Below, in pieces: positions 1-9,022 of a DNA stretch of 64,000 nt. The notes beneath the pieces were generated by a model that saw only the letters and a program-made list of their open reading frames with translations, made no database searches and was not told the origin of the DNA. A program made the translations under genes and the position numbers. Origin of the DNA: RUG705 sp934101175. GTDB lineage: Bacteria > Bacillota_I > Bacilli_A > RF39 > UBA660. Every line of letters starts with the position of its first letter. Within the stretch, counting starts at the first letter, position 1. Location of the stretch: contig CAKOQC010000005.1 of NCBI GenBank assembly GCA_934101175.1, positions 1 through 64,000 on the forward strand, in the 5' to 3' direction.

Positions 1-11
1 AAGGAAGTTAT

Positions 12-50
12 GTCCGCTTTTTTTATAAATAAAAATTAGTGGACGTTTTA
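12..50 (+). terminator. Possible terminator hairpin of an upstream gene
   Basis: Arms at 12-18 and 38-44 pair over 7 bp with one G-T wobble and are followed by a T-rich run. The loop is long (19 nt) and the upstream gene lies outside the window, so this is weak. Confidence 0.3.
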
Positions 51-112
51 TTTACACCCACTAAATATTATAGAACCCATTATTTTTGTGCTGCTATTTT
101 TTTGGAGGTAAA

Positions 113-403
113 ATGAGTAAATTATATTTAGAATATTTAAAGAAAAAGAATAAAGATAAGGAAAAATATTATTTATTTAAAAGTGGAATATTTTATATTT
201 TCATTGAAGATGATGCTTATAGAATTAATAAATATATAGATTTATTAATTACTAAATTAAATGATGAAGTAGTTAAATGTGGTTTTCCTATTAAGAATAT
301 AGATAAATATATGACATTATTTAAAGATAATAATTTAGATATAGAAATAGTAGATAATAGTTATAAGGTAAAAGATATAATTAATTTAATGAAAAAAGAC
401 TAA
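113..403 (+). CDS. Small protein resembling MutS domain I (stand-alone)
   Basis: 96 aa. The ATG at 113 is preceded by GGAGG at 104-108; an upstream TTG at 86 has no ribosome site and is rejected. The whole protein resembles the N-terminal mismatch-recognition domain of MutS: an 'LFKSGIFY' stretch where MutS has its GDFYE-type motif, then 'ITKLN', a 'CGFPI' stretch and 'IDKYM' in MutS order. No connector, clamp or ATPase domain follows. The D and E of the GDFYE motif are replaced (GIFYI), so the mismatch-contacting glutamate of the Phe-X-Glu motif is missing. MutS domain I binds DNA mismatches as part of the full protein; what a lone copy does is unknown. It could bind DNA or interact with MutS. 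The assignment is by eye. Confidence 0.55.
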   Translation: MSKLYLEYLKKKNKDKEKYYLFKSGIFYIFIEDDAYRINKYIDLLITKLNDEVVKCGFPIKNIDKYMTLFKDNNLDIEIVDNSYKVKDIINLMKKD

Positions 404-615
404 ATATTTTTTTTCCATTGAAATTCACTGACACTTTTGACACTTTTTTTTCAATGACTAACTATGTAATATTATACTCATATATAAAATAATTATTAAA
501 TAAATTCACTTTATTTATAGTTAAAATATTAAAATTAAAATTAAATATTTCTTTTAGTATAAATCTATCAAATTGTAAACAATAACTAATTTATATGTAT
601 AAAGAACTAAATTAC

Positions 616-644
616 TTGTAAAAATATTTATAGTAGACTATAAT
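616..644 (+). promoter_or_regulatory. Predicted sigma-A promoter of the polysaccharide deacetylase gene
   Basis: TTGTAA at 616-621, a 17-bp spacer and TATAAT at 639-644. Transcription would start near 651, leaving only about 10 nt of leader with the AGGTG ribosome site at its very 5' end. The rest of 404-615 holds no gene I can support. Confidence 0.55.
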
Positions 645-660
645 TAAAGTAGGTGTAAAT

Positions 661-1932
661 ATGAAAAGAAGTAAAAGAAAAAAGATAGATTTTATTAAAA
701 TATTATTAATAACACTATTTATATTAGTAATTATCTTTCTAATTATTAAATTATCTAATAAAAAAGAAGTAGAGCCTGATAAGAAAGTACTAATGACTAA
801 TATTGTTAATACTGATATAAATACTGCTAAGAGTTCTTTATCTAAATATAATTTAAAATTAGATATTAGTTATGAATATAGTGATACTTTTGATAAAGAT
901 AAAATTATTAGTCAGAGTATTACTGAAAATACTGAATTAGTAGAAGGTTCTACCTTAAAATTAGTAGTATCTTTAGGTAAACTTGATAAAGAAAAACTAA
1001 AAAATGATGGTATTAATGAATTGGGGACTGTTCCTATCATGATGTATCATGGTATTAAGAATATAAAAGATAGTGAAACTCCTAATACTGGAGGTAATGT
1101 TGATAAAGATGGTTATACTCGTACAGCTGAATCTTTTAGAAGAGATTTAGATTTCTATTATCAAGAAGGCTATCGTATGATTAAACTATCAGACTATATT
1201 AATGGTAAAATAGATGTTCCATATGGTAAAAGTCCTATAATCCTAACATTTGATGATGGTAATGCTAACAATATCTTAGTAACTGGTTTAGATGATTCTG
1301 GTAATATAATTATTGATGAAAATAGTGCTGTAGGTATTCTAGAAGAATATAAAAAGAAATATCCTGATTATAATGTAACTGCTATCTTCTTTGTAACAGG
1401 AGCTTTATTTAATCAACCAGAATATAATGAGAAAATATTAAATTGGTTAGTAGATAATGGTTATGAAGTAGGAAATCATACTAAAGGACATAATAACTTT
1501 ACTAAGATAGACACTAAAACATCTGAAGAAGTAGTAGGATATGTCTATGATAAACTAGATACCATACTAGGAGATAAATATTCTAAAATAGTAGCTCTTC
1601 CATTTGGAAGTCCTTATAATAAAACTCATGAAAATTATTCTCATATAATAACTGCAACATATAATAATAAAACCTATACATCTATTGGAGCTTTAAGAGT
1701 AGGATGGGAACCAGAAGTAAGTCCTTTTAATAAAGATTTTGATCCTACATTCTTAAAAAGATGTCGTGCTTATGATAATAATGGTAAAGAATTTGATATT
1801 GATATGGTATTTAATACTATTCTAAAAAAGAAAAGATATATATCAGATGGTAATATAGATACTATTGTTACTAGTAGTGCTAATCAGTCTCTTATAAATA
1901 ATAGTATTGATAAGAAAATAATTTTATATTAA
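661..1932 (+). CDS. Membrane-anchored PASTA-polysaccharide deacetylase
   Basis: 423 aa. A basic N-terminus and one membrane segment (about residues 12-32) anchor the protein outside the cell. Residues about 42-107 look like one PASTA domain, the peptidoglycan-binding module usual in PBPs and Ser/Thr kinases. The rest is a NodB (carbohydrate esterase 4) domain with the metal/catalytic TFDDG motif near residues 196-200 and the H-x3-H motif in 'NHTKGH' near 271-276. CE4 enzymes remove N- or O-acetyl groups from peptidoglycan or other surface glycans; the PASTA domain suggests peptidoglycan here, by inference. The start is set by AGGTG eight bases before the ATG. A prepilin-like gene follows after 16 bp, so the two are probably co-transcribed. 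Confidence 0.85.
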   Translation: MKRSKRKKIDFIKILLITLFILVIIFLIIKLSNKKEVEPDKKVLMTNIVNTDINTAKSSLSKYNLKLDISYEYSDTFDKDKIISQSITENTELVEGSTLKLVVSLGKLDKEKLKNDGINELGTVPIMMYHGIKNIKDSETPNTGGNVDKDGYTRTAESFRRDLDFYYQEGYRMIKLSDYINGKIDVPYGKSPIILTFDDGNANNILVTGLDDSGNIIIDENSAVGILEEYKKKYPDYNVTAIFFVTGALFNQPEYNEKILNWLVDNGYEVGNHTKGHNNFTKIDTKTSEEVVGYVYDKLDTILGDKYSKIVALPFGSPYNKTHENYSHIITATYNNKTYTSIGALRVGWEPEVSPFNKDFDPTFLKRCRAYDNNGKEFDIDMVFNTILKKKRYISDGNIDTIVTSSANQSLINNSIDKKIILY

Positions 1933-1948
1933 TAGAAAGGGTGAATTT

Positions 1949-2227
1949 ATGAAATTAAATAATAAAGGTTTTGCTATTACTACTATTTTATATGGAACTT
2001 TAATTCTCTTCTTAATGTTATTTCTATCTTTACTAGGTATTCTTTCTCAATATAAATCTAATTTAGAAAAACTAGTAGAAAATAATAATGGTGGAAGAAG
2101 TATTGTTACAATGGAGCCTATTACTGTAGCAGCTGATACTGCAGTTGAAAAGAAAGGTTACTATTATATAGGTAATACTTGTTATAAATATTTACAAGCT
2201 GGAGAGAAAGCTAAATGTGTTAAATAA
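1949..2227 (+). CDS. Prepilin-like membrane protein
   Basis: 92 aa. The N-terminus reads as a short positively charged leader with 'NNKGF' followed by about 22 hydrophobic residues, the pattern of type IV prepilin and pseudopilin leaders cut after Gly. The usual Glu at +5 of the mature protein is not present. Downstream there is a short globular tail with two cysteines (near residues 83 and 90). It lies 16 bp after the deacetylase and ends at a strong terminator. It could instead be an ordinary single-pass membrane protein; no prepilin peptidase is in this window. Confidence 0.5.
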   Translation: MKLNNKGFAITTILYGTLILFLMLFLSLLGILSQYKSNLEKLVENNNGGRSIVTMEPITVAADTAVEKKGYYYIGNTCYKYLQAGEKAKCVK

Positions 2228-2235
2228 AGTATAAG

Positions 2236-2279
2236 AAAGCAAAATTAATTTAATTATTAAAATTAACTTGCTTTTTTTT
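2236..2279 (+). terminator. Rho-independent terminator after the prepilin-like gene
   Basis: Arms AAAGCAA (2236-2242) and TTGCTTT (2268-2274), with extra A/T pairing inside, then a run of T. The 3' arm also supplies the -35 of the next promoter. Confidence 0.8.
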
Positions 2280-2296
2280 AAATATAATGATATCAT
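2268..2296 (+). promoter_or_regulatory. Predicted promoter of the first SipW-type gene, overlapping the terminator
   Basis: TTGCTT at 2268-2273, exactly 17 bp, then TATCAT at 2291-2296 with a TG one base upstream (extended -10). The -35 is the 3' arm of the preceding terminator. The same layout recurs at 3220, 33786 and 34632. Confidence 0.6.
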
Positions 2297-2330
2297 TTAA
2301 CTATAAATAATAAATAGAGGAGTGAAAAAA

Positions 2331-3191
2331 ATGACTGAAAATAAAAAAAGAGATATTTTTTATGGGGTAGTAGCTGTAGCTACTTTAATCGTTGCCCTAA
2401 TCGGAGCTACTTTAGCATATTTCTCAATATCTGCTGGTTCTAACGAAAACGCTGTTAATGCTGCTGCAGCAAATGTTAGTATTTCTTATAATGATGGTCA
2501 ACAAGTAATGGCTCAAGCTGATAAGTTAATTCCATCATCATTAGAAGTAGTTCAAAAAGTTTATACAAGAAACAAAACAAACTTTGGTTCAGAAGGTGCC
2601 TTAGCAGAAAATATGTGTACTGATGATAATGATCGTCAAGTTTGTAGTATCTATCGTTTTAGTGTATCAAGCGATGGTACTCGTACTCTAGCAGCTTACT
2701 TACTAAATGAAGCTAATGGTTTCACTACAGGACTTAGTTATGCTCTATATGATGTAAATGGTGCATATACTTGTGATGATTCAGAAATAGCTAACTATGA
2801 AGGTACTGATGATAATGAAAAGAGAAATAACTGTGTAGAAGCTAAAAGATGGCTAGTATTAGAAGATAATGATTCTTCTAAATCTCAAGTTCTAAAATAT
2901 TGTAGCAATGAAGATGCTGACCAAGCTAATTACTGTTCTACAGTAGCAGGAACAGAAAAAACTTATAGAGATATTGCTACTAACTCATTATTTGGATATG
3001 ATACTAATGGAGCTATTAAAACAAGAGAAATTACTGCTAATAATATTCAAACTTATGATTTAGTAATATTCTTAAAAGAAAGTGGACTTGATCAAAATAA
3101 AGACCAAGGCAAAGAATACCACGGAACAATCCTAGTTAAAGTTACTGATAGTGGAGCAGATTCAGGAAAGATTACTGGTACAATTAACTAA
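2331..3191 (+). CDS. SipW-type signal surface protein (TasA/camelysin-like)
   Basis: 286 aa. The ATG at 2331 follows GAGGAG; an in-frame GTG at 2322 lies inside the ribosome site and is not chosen. Residues about 8-36 form a hydrophobic segment ending in 'GATLAYFS', the signature of signal peptides cut by SipW-type signal peptidases in the TasA/CalY group. The mature part has six to eight cysteines spread through it and a conserved 'NAVNAAAANVSISYNDG' start. TasA-type proteins form extracellular fibres in biofilm matrix; function here is inferred from the signal and from four further genes of this type in the window. No sipW gene is present. Confidence 0.7.
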   Translation: MTENKKRDIFYGVVAVATLIVALIGATLAYFSISAGSNENAVNAAAANVSISYNDGQQVMAQADKLIPSSLEVVQKVYTRNKTNFGSEGALAENMCTDDNDRQVCSIYRFSVSSDGTRTLAAYLLNEANGFTTGLSYALYDVNGAYTCDDSEIANYEGTDDNEKRNNCVEAKRWLVLEDNDSSKSQVLKYCSNEDADQANYCSTVAGTEKTYRDIATNSLFGYDTNGAIKTREITANNIQTYDLVIFLKESGLDQNKDQGKEYHGTILVKVTDSGADSGKITGTIN

Positions 3192-3202
3192 TATTAATCA
3201 TA

Positions 3203-3230
3203 AAAGCAAGAACTAAATCTTGCTTTTTTT
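3203..3230 (+). terminator. Rho-independent terminator
   Basis: AAAGCAAGA pairs with TCTTGCTTT around a short AT loop and is followed by eight T. The 3' arm again overlaps the -35 of the next promoter. Confidence 0.8.
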
Positions 3231-3248
3231 CATTTCTTGTTGTATCAT
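3220..3248 (+). promoter_or_regulatory. Predicted promoter of the second SipW-type gene
   Basis: TTGCTT at 3220-3225, 17-bp spacer, TATCAT at 3243-3248. Same elements and spacing as at 2268-2296. It probably also drives the gene at 3866, which has no promoter of its own that I can see. Confidence 0.6.
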
Positions 3249-3266
3249 TATAATAGGTGATAATGT

Positions 3267-3827
3267 ATGGTAGAGAGTAGTCAAGAAAAGAAAAAAATCT
3301 TTTACATGGTTGTCCTTATATTAACTCTTATTATAATGTTAATTGGAGCTACTTTAGCATACCTTAAACTAGTATCTAGTCAAAAACCAGAAGGAACCGT
3401 TCTATATACTGGAACTTTAGAAATAAACTACATCGATGGTATCTATATAAAAGATCCTATTCTATACCCATTAAATAATGTTGACTATAATACTTATGAT
3501 AAAGTTTATCGTAATAACTTCGCCATACGTAGTTCAGGAACACTTGATCAAAATATTAAAGTAGATTTAATTGTTACTAAAAATGAATTTCCTGCTAATG
3601 CCTTAGGATATGTTATTTACAACAATAAAGGTAATGAAATATCTCGTGGTAACGTTCCTAATAGTGGTAAAGTTACAATGATTGATAATACTTATCTAGC
3701 TAGTAAAGATACAGCTAATTATACTTTAATAATCTGGTTAAAAAATACTGGTTATAACCAAAATGATATTATGGGTAATATCATTAGCGGAAGAATTGAT
3801 GTAAATGCTGTTCAAATAAAATATTAA
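3267..3827 (+). CDS. SipW-type signal surface protein
   Basis: 186 aa. The start is set by AGGTGAT at 3255-3261. A charged N-terminus is followed by a hydrophobic segment (about residues 11-33) with 'LIGATLAYL' in the position of the SipW-type cleavage signal. The rest is a short, probably all-beta domain without cysteine; 'TLEINYIDG' after the signal matches the same region of the protein at 2331. Likely exported and either a fibre subunit or an accessory of it. It lies 38 bp upstream of the larger surface protein at 3866. Confidence 0.65.
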   Translation: MVESSQEKKKIFYMVVLILTLIIMLIGATLAYLKLVSSQKPEGTVLYTGTLEINYIDGIYIKDPILYPLNNVDYNTYDKVYRNNFAIRSSGTLDQNIKVDLIVTKNEFPANALGYVIYNNKGNEISRGNVPNSGKVTMIDNTYLASKDTANYTLIIWLKNTGYNQNDIMGNIISGRIDVNAVQIKY

Positions 3828-3865
3828 AGTTTTAACTATTTTACTTAAAAAAAGGAGTTGATTGC

Positions 3866-5452
3866 ATGAATAAATTACCTACTAAGCAAATCTATTTATT
3901 AGTAGTCATAATTACTGGTATCATAGCACTATCTGTCTATTCAACATATGCTATCTTTACCTTTGAAGGAACTACCGGAAATATTGTCAGTATCTATACT
4001 CCTAATAGCCTAGAAATATCTGAAAGTATCTCTGAATATAAACAGATAACAGTTCCTAAAAATTCCTATATAACTACTGATATCGATATTTATAATACTT
4101 TTGATTATGAAATTTGTTTCAGTATCTGGTATAAATATCTAACTAAGAATATAGATACTTCAAAAATAAAAATATATCATCTAGACAATTATATCTCATC
4201 AGGTACTATTACCAGTATGGGTAGTTCAAGAACCAAGATACTAATAATTAATGATAATGAATTAGATATTCGTATAAATATAGGAGTATCTACTGCTAAA
4301 AATGAAGGAACATGTTCTCTAAATATTTCAAAAGATAAATCATTAATAACAAGTAGTGTTTCTACTTATGAAGAAATATCTAAACATCTAATTAATAATG
4401 TAGATAAATCTACTGATATTAAAGAAGGTTATTTAACTTATAAAAATCTAGATACTAGTATTAATCTAACTAAAGATACCCTTACTTTATCAGATAAATT
4501 TACTTATCATGATGAAATATTTACCTTAGATAATCCTAAAGAAGTATCTCTTAAAGATGTTATGAATTATCAAAGTAATGATACTACTAAGTATTATACT
4601 TGTCTTGATAATGCTACTTGTAATATTCTTTATCAAATAAATACTATTACTAAAGAAACTAAAGAAGAAACTACTGAAAAAGAAGATACATATAAAATAA
4701 CTAACTATGACAAATTAATCGGATACCTATCAGGTACTAATGGTATTAAAAAGATAGATGATAATTATCTATATTATGGAGATAATCCTAATAACTTTAT
4801 CTCTTATAATTGTCAAGAAGATAAATGTGAATTATGGCGTATTATTGGTTCATATTATGATTCTACTAATAATGAATACTATACTAAAATAATTAGAAAT
4901 GATTCCCTAGGAACATCTCCTTATAGTATTCCTTCTGATACTAATACCAATACCCCTAATCTAGAATTTTCTAAATCATATATCTATGATTATCTAAATA
5001 ATTTATATCTTCCTGATGATAAAACATACTTAAAAGAAGTAACTTATAAACAAGATTATCTTCCTTCACTAGAACTTAATCTAAATCAAATAAATTACTT
5101 CTCTGAAGAAATAAAATTATTTGCAAATATCATATCATTATCAGACTATATTAATGCTTCATCTTGCACTAAAAATAAAATATCTGATTATGATAAACAA
5201 TGTCTAAATAATAACTATCTAAATTTCTATGATGGACCTAGTTGGACAAACACTAGAGTATATGAAGAAGTAACTGAAGATAATCAAGAAAAAGTATTAG
5301 ATACTAATACTAAAATATATTCAGTATCATCTACTATAAAAGCATCTAGTCAAGAAGAAGAATTAAATATAAGACCAGTATTATATCTAAAATCAAGAAT
5401 GCTAATTACATCAGGTACTGGTACTATGGAAGATCCATATATTGTAGAATAA
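3866..5452 (+). CDS. Large SipW-type surface protein
   Basis: 528 aa, start supported by AAAGGAG at 3852-3858. The hydrophobic N-terminus (about residues 9-31) ends in 'YSTYAIF', a SipW-like signal. The N-terminal third looks like the TasA-like domain of its neighbours. The C-terminal half (from about residue 290) contains 'GDNPNNFISYN', 'ELWRIIG' and, at the end, 'RPVLYLKS' followed by a G-T-G-rich tail; I recognise this combination as a repeated C-terminal module of surface proteins in low-GC gut bacteria but cannot name its activity. Two cysteine pairs lie near residues 248-253 and 316-321. Probably the last gene of the 3267-5452 unit; a terminator follows. Confidence 0.6.
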   Translation: MNKLPTKQIYLLVVIITGIIALSVYSTYAIFTFEGTTGNIVSIYTPNSLEISESISEYKQITVPKNSYITTDIDIYNTFDYEICFSIWYKYLTKNIDTSKIKIYHLDNYISSGTITSMGSSRTKILIINDNELDIRINIGVSTAKNEGTCSLNISKDKSLITSSVSTYEEISKHLINNVDKSTDIKEGYLTYKNLDTSINLTKDTLTLSDKFTYHDEIFTLDNPKEVSLKDVMNYQSNDTTKYYTCLDNATCNILYQINTITKETKEETTEKEDTYKITNYDKLIGYLSGTNGIKKIDDNYLYYGDNPNNFISYNCQEDKCELWRIIGSYYDSTNNEYYTKIIRNDSLGTSPYSIPSDTNTNTPNLEFSKSYIYDYLNNLYLPDDKTYLKEVTYKQDYLPSLELNLNQINYFSEEIKLFANIISLSDYINASSCTKNKISDYDKQCLNNNYLNFYDGPSWTNTRVYEEVTEDNQEKVLDTNTKIYSVSSTIKASSQEEELNIRPVLYLKSRMLITSGTGTMEDPYIVE

Positions 5453-5464
5453 TTCTAATAAAAT

Positions 5465-5490
5465 AGAGCAATTTCAAATGTTGCTCTTTT
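5465..5490 (+). terminator. Rho-independent terminator
   Basis: AGAGCAA (5465-5471) pairs with TTGCTCT (5481-5487) around a 9-nt loop, followed by T residues. It separates the surface genes from polA. Confidence 0.8.
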
Positions 5491-5507
5491 AATTTACCCC
5501 TAATTTA

Positions 5508-5516
5508 TGATATCAT
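5508..5516 (+). promoter_or_regulatory. Predicted extended -10 promoter of polA
   Basis: TGATATCAT: an extended -10 (TGn + TATCAT). The upstream CCCCTAATTTATGATAT is nearly the same as the sequence before scpA at 12379-12397. No good -35 is visible. Confidence 0.45.
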
Positions 5517-5537
5517 ATATATAAGGATGTGATACAT

Positions 5538-8099
5538 ATGAAGAAAGTAATACTTGTAGATGGTAATAATTTAATGTTCAGAAGCTATTATGCTACACTA
5601 TATTCTGGTAGTATGATGACAAATAAAGAAGGTTTTCCTACTAATGCCTTATTTGGCTTTGTGAACATGATGAATAAAATAATTAATGAAGAGTCTCCTG
5701 AATATATCATGGTAGCCTTTGATATTGGTAAAACTTTTCGTCATGAAAAATATGATTACTATAAAGGTAAACGTGATGAAACTCCAGATGACTTAAAAAA
5801 ACAATTCCCTGTAGCTAAGAAAATTCTAAATGCCATGGGTATCAAATACTTTGAATTAGCCGGTTATGAAGCCGATGATATCATCGGAACATTCGCTAAA
5901 AAAATAGATGAAGAACCCGATTTTGTAGGAACTATAGTTAGTAGTGATAAAGACTTACTCCAACTAATTAGTGATGATGTTGATGTAAAATTATTAAAAC
6001 AAAAAGACTATATCCGTATGAATAAAGAAGTCTTCTTTAATACCTATGGCCTAGAACCACCACGTATGGTTGATTTAAAATCTCTTATGGGAGATGCCTC
6101 AGATAACATTCCTGGAGTAAAAGGTATCGGAGAAAAAACAGCCATAAAACTTCTCCAAACATATCATACTCTAGATGGCGTCTACGAAAATCTTGACTCT
6201 ATCAAAGGAGCCAATCATGAAAAACTAGTTCGTGATAAAGAATTGGCTTATATGTCATATGATATAGCTACTATCTATCGTGAAGTTCCTGTCGATACCT
6301 CATTCGACAATATCAAATATGATCATGAAGATACTGAAGAACTAATCAATATCTTTAATGATCTAGACTTTCATTCTCTACTAAAAAAGACTACTATAAA
6401 TACCCATAAAGAAGAAGATATCTCTTATCAAATAATAACTGATCCAAATACTATCTCCCTTAATGCCGATGTATCTATAGATCTAGAACTAGATAATGAA
6501 AATTATCATAAAGCTAATATCATTGGTCTAAGTATCTATAATGATACTACTAAAATATATATTAAAGGTTCTGATCTAACTAATACAGATTTCTTAAAGA
6601 ATATTAATATCTATACTTATAACTATAAAAAATTATATTCTATATTTACAAGAAATAACTTCTATGTACCAGTATGTACTTTTGATACTATGTTAGCAGC
6701 ATATTTATTAAATTATTCTCTAAAAGATGATCCTGCATATTTAGCAAACTCTCTTAATTATAACATTCCATTATATGATAAAAATAATAGTGATATTGAG
6801 ACTAATCAAAAAAGAAGTATTATGATAGCAAAATTTATTCATAATACCGTTAGTAAACTAAAAGATGAATTAATAGAAAACGATGCCCTAGATTTATTTA
6901 ATAATATAGAACTTCCCTTATCAACCGTATTAGCTAAAATGGAATTAAATGGCATCTCTGTAGATAAACAAATACTAGAAGATATGAAAGAAGATATCAA
7001 AATAAAAATGGAACTAATTAGTAAAGATATCTATAACTTAGCAGGTCATGAATTTAATATCTCTTCCCCCAAACAACTAGGAGAAGTTCTCTTTGATGAG
7101 TTAAAACTTCCACATGCCAAGAAAAACAAAACGGGTTATGTAACTGATGCCAATGTCCTAGGTAAACTAATTGAGTATCCAATCATAAAATTAATCCTAG
7201 AGTATCGTCTTCTAAGTAAACTATATACAACATATATTGAAGGTATTATTAATACCATATCTCCTGATGGAAAAATTCATACTATCTATACCCAAGCCAT
7301 AACTAGAACAGGCCGTTTATCCTCAATAGAACCTAATCTTCAAAACATTCCCGTTAGAAATGAATATGGTAAATTAATTAGGAAAGCCTTTATACCAGAA
7401 CCTAATTCTCTTATCATGTCATCAGATTATTCACAAATAGAATTAAGAATATTTGCTCACTTATCTAATGTTCCTGAATTACTTGATGCTTTCAATAATC
7501 ATCTAGATATACATACAAAAACTGCTATGGATATCTTTAAAGTACCTGATTATGCCATAACTAAAAATATGCGTCGTCAAGCAAAAGCTGTAAACTTCGG
7601 TATCCTTTATGGAATAAGCCCTTATGGTCTTGCTGAAGACTTAGGAATATCTCCAAAAGAAGCCAAATCATTTATAGAAACATATTTCATGACGTATCCT
7701 GGTATTAAAGATTATATGAATAAAGAAATCGAAGAAGCTCACAAAAATGGCTACGTCAAAACTATTATGAACCGTAAAAGAACTATCGAAGAATTAACTA
7801 GTTCTAACTATATGCAAAGAAGTATGGGAGAACGTATGGCCCTAAATACTCCAATTCAAGGAAGTAGTGCTGATATTCTAAAGAAAGCCATGATAGAAAT
7901 AGATGAAGCCATAACTAAAAATAATCTAAAAAGTACTATGCTTCTTCAAGTACATGACGAACTTATCTTTAATGTTATAAATGAAGAAAAAGATATCATA
8001 GAAAAACTAGTTAAAGATATCATGGAACATACCATCAAACTAAATGTCCCTCTAGAAGTAGATATTGAGTTTGGTACTAATTGGTATGATGCTAAATAA
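5538..8099 (+). CDS. polA: DNA polymerase I
   Basis: 853 aa. The ATG at 5538 is chosen over a GTG at 5529 that sits in the ribosome site AAGGATG. Domains in order: 5' nuclease (residues 1 to about 290, with 'GYEADDIIGT' and 'GDASDNIPG'), a degenerate 3'-5' exonuclease domain (about 300-450), and a family A polymerase domain with motif A 'DYSQIELR' (about 629), motif B 'RRQAKAVNFGILYG' (about 678) and motif C 'QVHDEL' (about 804). In the exonuclease domain the D-x-E pair survives ('IDLEL') but the later Asp positions of ExoII and ExoIII are not recognisable, so proofreading is probably lost, as in Bacillus enzymes. It fills gaps in excision repair and removes Okazaki primers. mutM follows after 93 bp. 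Confidence 0.97.
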   Translation: MKKVILVDGNNLMFRSYYATLYSGSMMTNKEGFPTNALFGFVNMMNKIINEESPEYIMVAFDIGKTFRHEKYDYYKGKRDETPDDLKKQFPVAKKILNAMGIKYFELAGYEADDIIGTFAKKIDEEPDFVGTIVSSDKDLLQLISDDVDVKLLKQKDYIRMNKEVFFNTYGLEPPRMVDLKSLMGDASDNIPGVKGIGEKTAIKLLQTYHTLDGVYENLDSIKGANHEKLVRDKELAYMSYDIATIYREVPVDTSFDNIKYDHEDTEELINIFNDLDFHSLLKKTTINTHKEEDISYQIITDPNTISLNADVSIDLELDNENYHKANIIGLSIYNDTTKIYIKGSDLTNTDFLKNINIYTYNYKKLYSIFTRNNFYVPVCTFDTMLAAYLLNYSLKDDPAYLANSLNYNIPLYDKNNSDIETNQKRSIMIAKFIHNTVSKLKDELIENDALDLFNNIELPLSTVLAKMELNGISVDKQILEDMKEDIKIKMELISKDIYNLAGHEFNISSPKQLGEVLFDELKLPHAKKNKTGYVTDANVLGKLIEYPIIKLILEYRLLSKLYTTYIEGIINTISPDGKIHTIYTQAITRTGRLSSIEPNLQNIPVRNEYGKLIRKAFIPEPNSLIMSSDYSQIELRIFAHLSNVPELLDAFNNHLDIHTKTAMDIFKVPDYAITKNMRRQAKAVNFGILYGISPYGLAEDLGISPKEAKSFIETYFMTYPGIKDYMNKEIEEAHKNGYVKTIMNRKRTIEELTSSNYMQRSMGERMALNTPIQGSSADILKKAMIEIDEAITKNNLKSTMLLQVHDELIFNVINEEKDIIEKLVKDIMEHTIKLNVPLEVDIEFGTNWYDAK

Positions 8100-8192
8100 A
8101 TATTATATTTAATTCATCATGGAAAGAATTTAAATAAAAGAAAAAGTAGTTAAAAAATATCTTAACTGCATTATAAGAGGAAGTGATTACAT

Positions 8193-9008
8193 ATGCCAGA
8201 ACTACCTGAAGTAGAAACTGTAAAAAATGGATTAAAGAAAAAAGTAAAAGGAAGACGTATCTTATCATGTCGTGTCCTATGGCCTGGTATCATCGCATAT
8301 CCTAATAAAGAAACATTCATAAAAGAAATAGCTAATCAAACAATTAAAGACTTATCTCGTAGAGGTAAATTCATAATTTTTCATCTAGATGATTATGTTC
8401 TTATCTCTCACTTAAGAATGGAAGGGAAATACTTTATCAAAGAAGAGAGTACCCCATTAACAAAACATGATCATGTCATATTTAATCTAGATAATCATGA
8501 AAATCTTATCTATAATGACACTCGTAAATTTGGTAAAATGTATCTCTTAAAAGACATAAACGATATAAATAGTCCTCTAAATAAATTAGGTAAAGAACCT
8601 TGGGATGAAGACTTAACTATCACATACTTAAAAGAAAAACTAAATAAAAAGAAAGCTATTAAAACTCTTCTTCTAGATCAAGAAATAATTACTGGTATAG
8701 GTAATATCTATGCTGATGAAATATTATTCTTATCTCATATAAACCCAGAAGAATATGGCTCTAATCTAACTAATAAAAATTTATCTGATATCATCAAATA
8801 CACTAAAGAAATATTAGAAAAATCTATCTCCCTAGGAGGCTCTACCATTCATTCATATGCTGCTGTTGATGGCGTCACTGGTCATTTTCAACAAGAATTG
8901 TTAGTACATGGTAAAGTAGGAGAGCCTTGTCCTAATTGTAAAAATAAAATAATTAAAATAACTGTAAATGGTCGTGGCACATATTATTGTCCACACTGTC
9001 AAAAATAG
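8193..9008 (+). CDS. mutM: Formamidopyrimidine-DNA glycosylase
   Basis: 271 aa, start set by AAGAGGAAGTG. It begins PELPEVE, with the catalytic Pro2 and Glu3, and has a conserved Lys in 'RRGKF' near residue 57. The C-terminal zinc finger is C-x2-C-x16-C-x2-C (about residues 245-268), and the helix-two-turn-helix region 'GIGNIYADE' precedes it. The enzyme removes 8-oxoguanine and FaPy lesions and nicks the abasic site. Sitting behind polA it forms a base-excision repair pair. Confidence 0.97.
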   Translation: MPELPEVETVKNGLKKKVKGRRILSCRVLWPGIIAYPNKETFIKEIANQTIKDLSRRGKFIIFHLDDYVLISHLRMEGKYFIKEESTPLTKHDHVIFNLDNHENLIYNDTRKFGKMYLLKDINDINSPLNKLGKEPWDEDLTITYLKEKLNKKKAIKTLLLDQEIITGIGNIYADEILFLSHINPEEYGSNLTNKNLSDIIKYTKEILEKSISLGGSTIHSYAAVDGVTGHFQQELLVHGKVGEPCPNCKNKIIKITVNGRGTYYCPHCQK

Positions 9009-9022
9009 AATAGAGGTATTAT

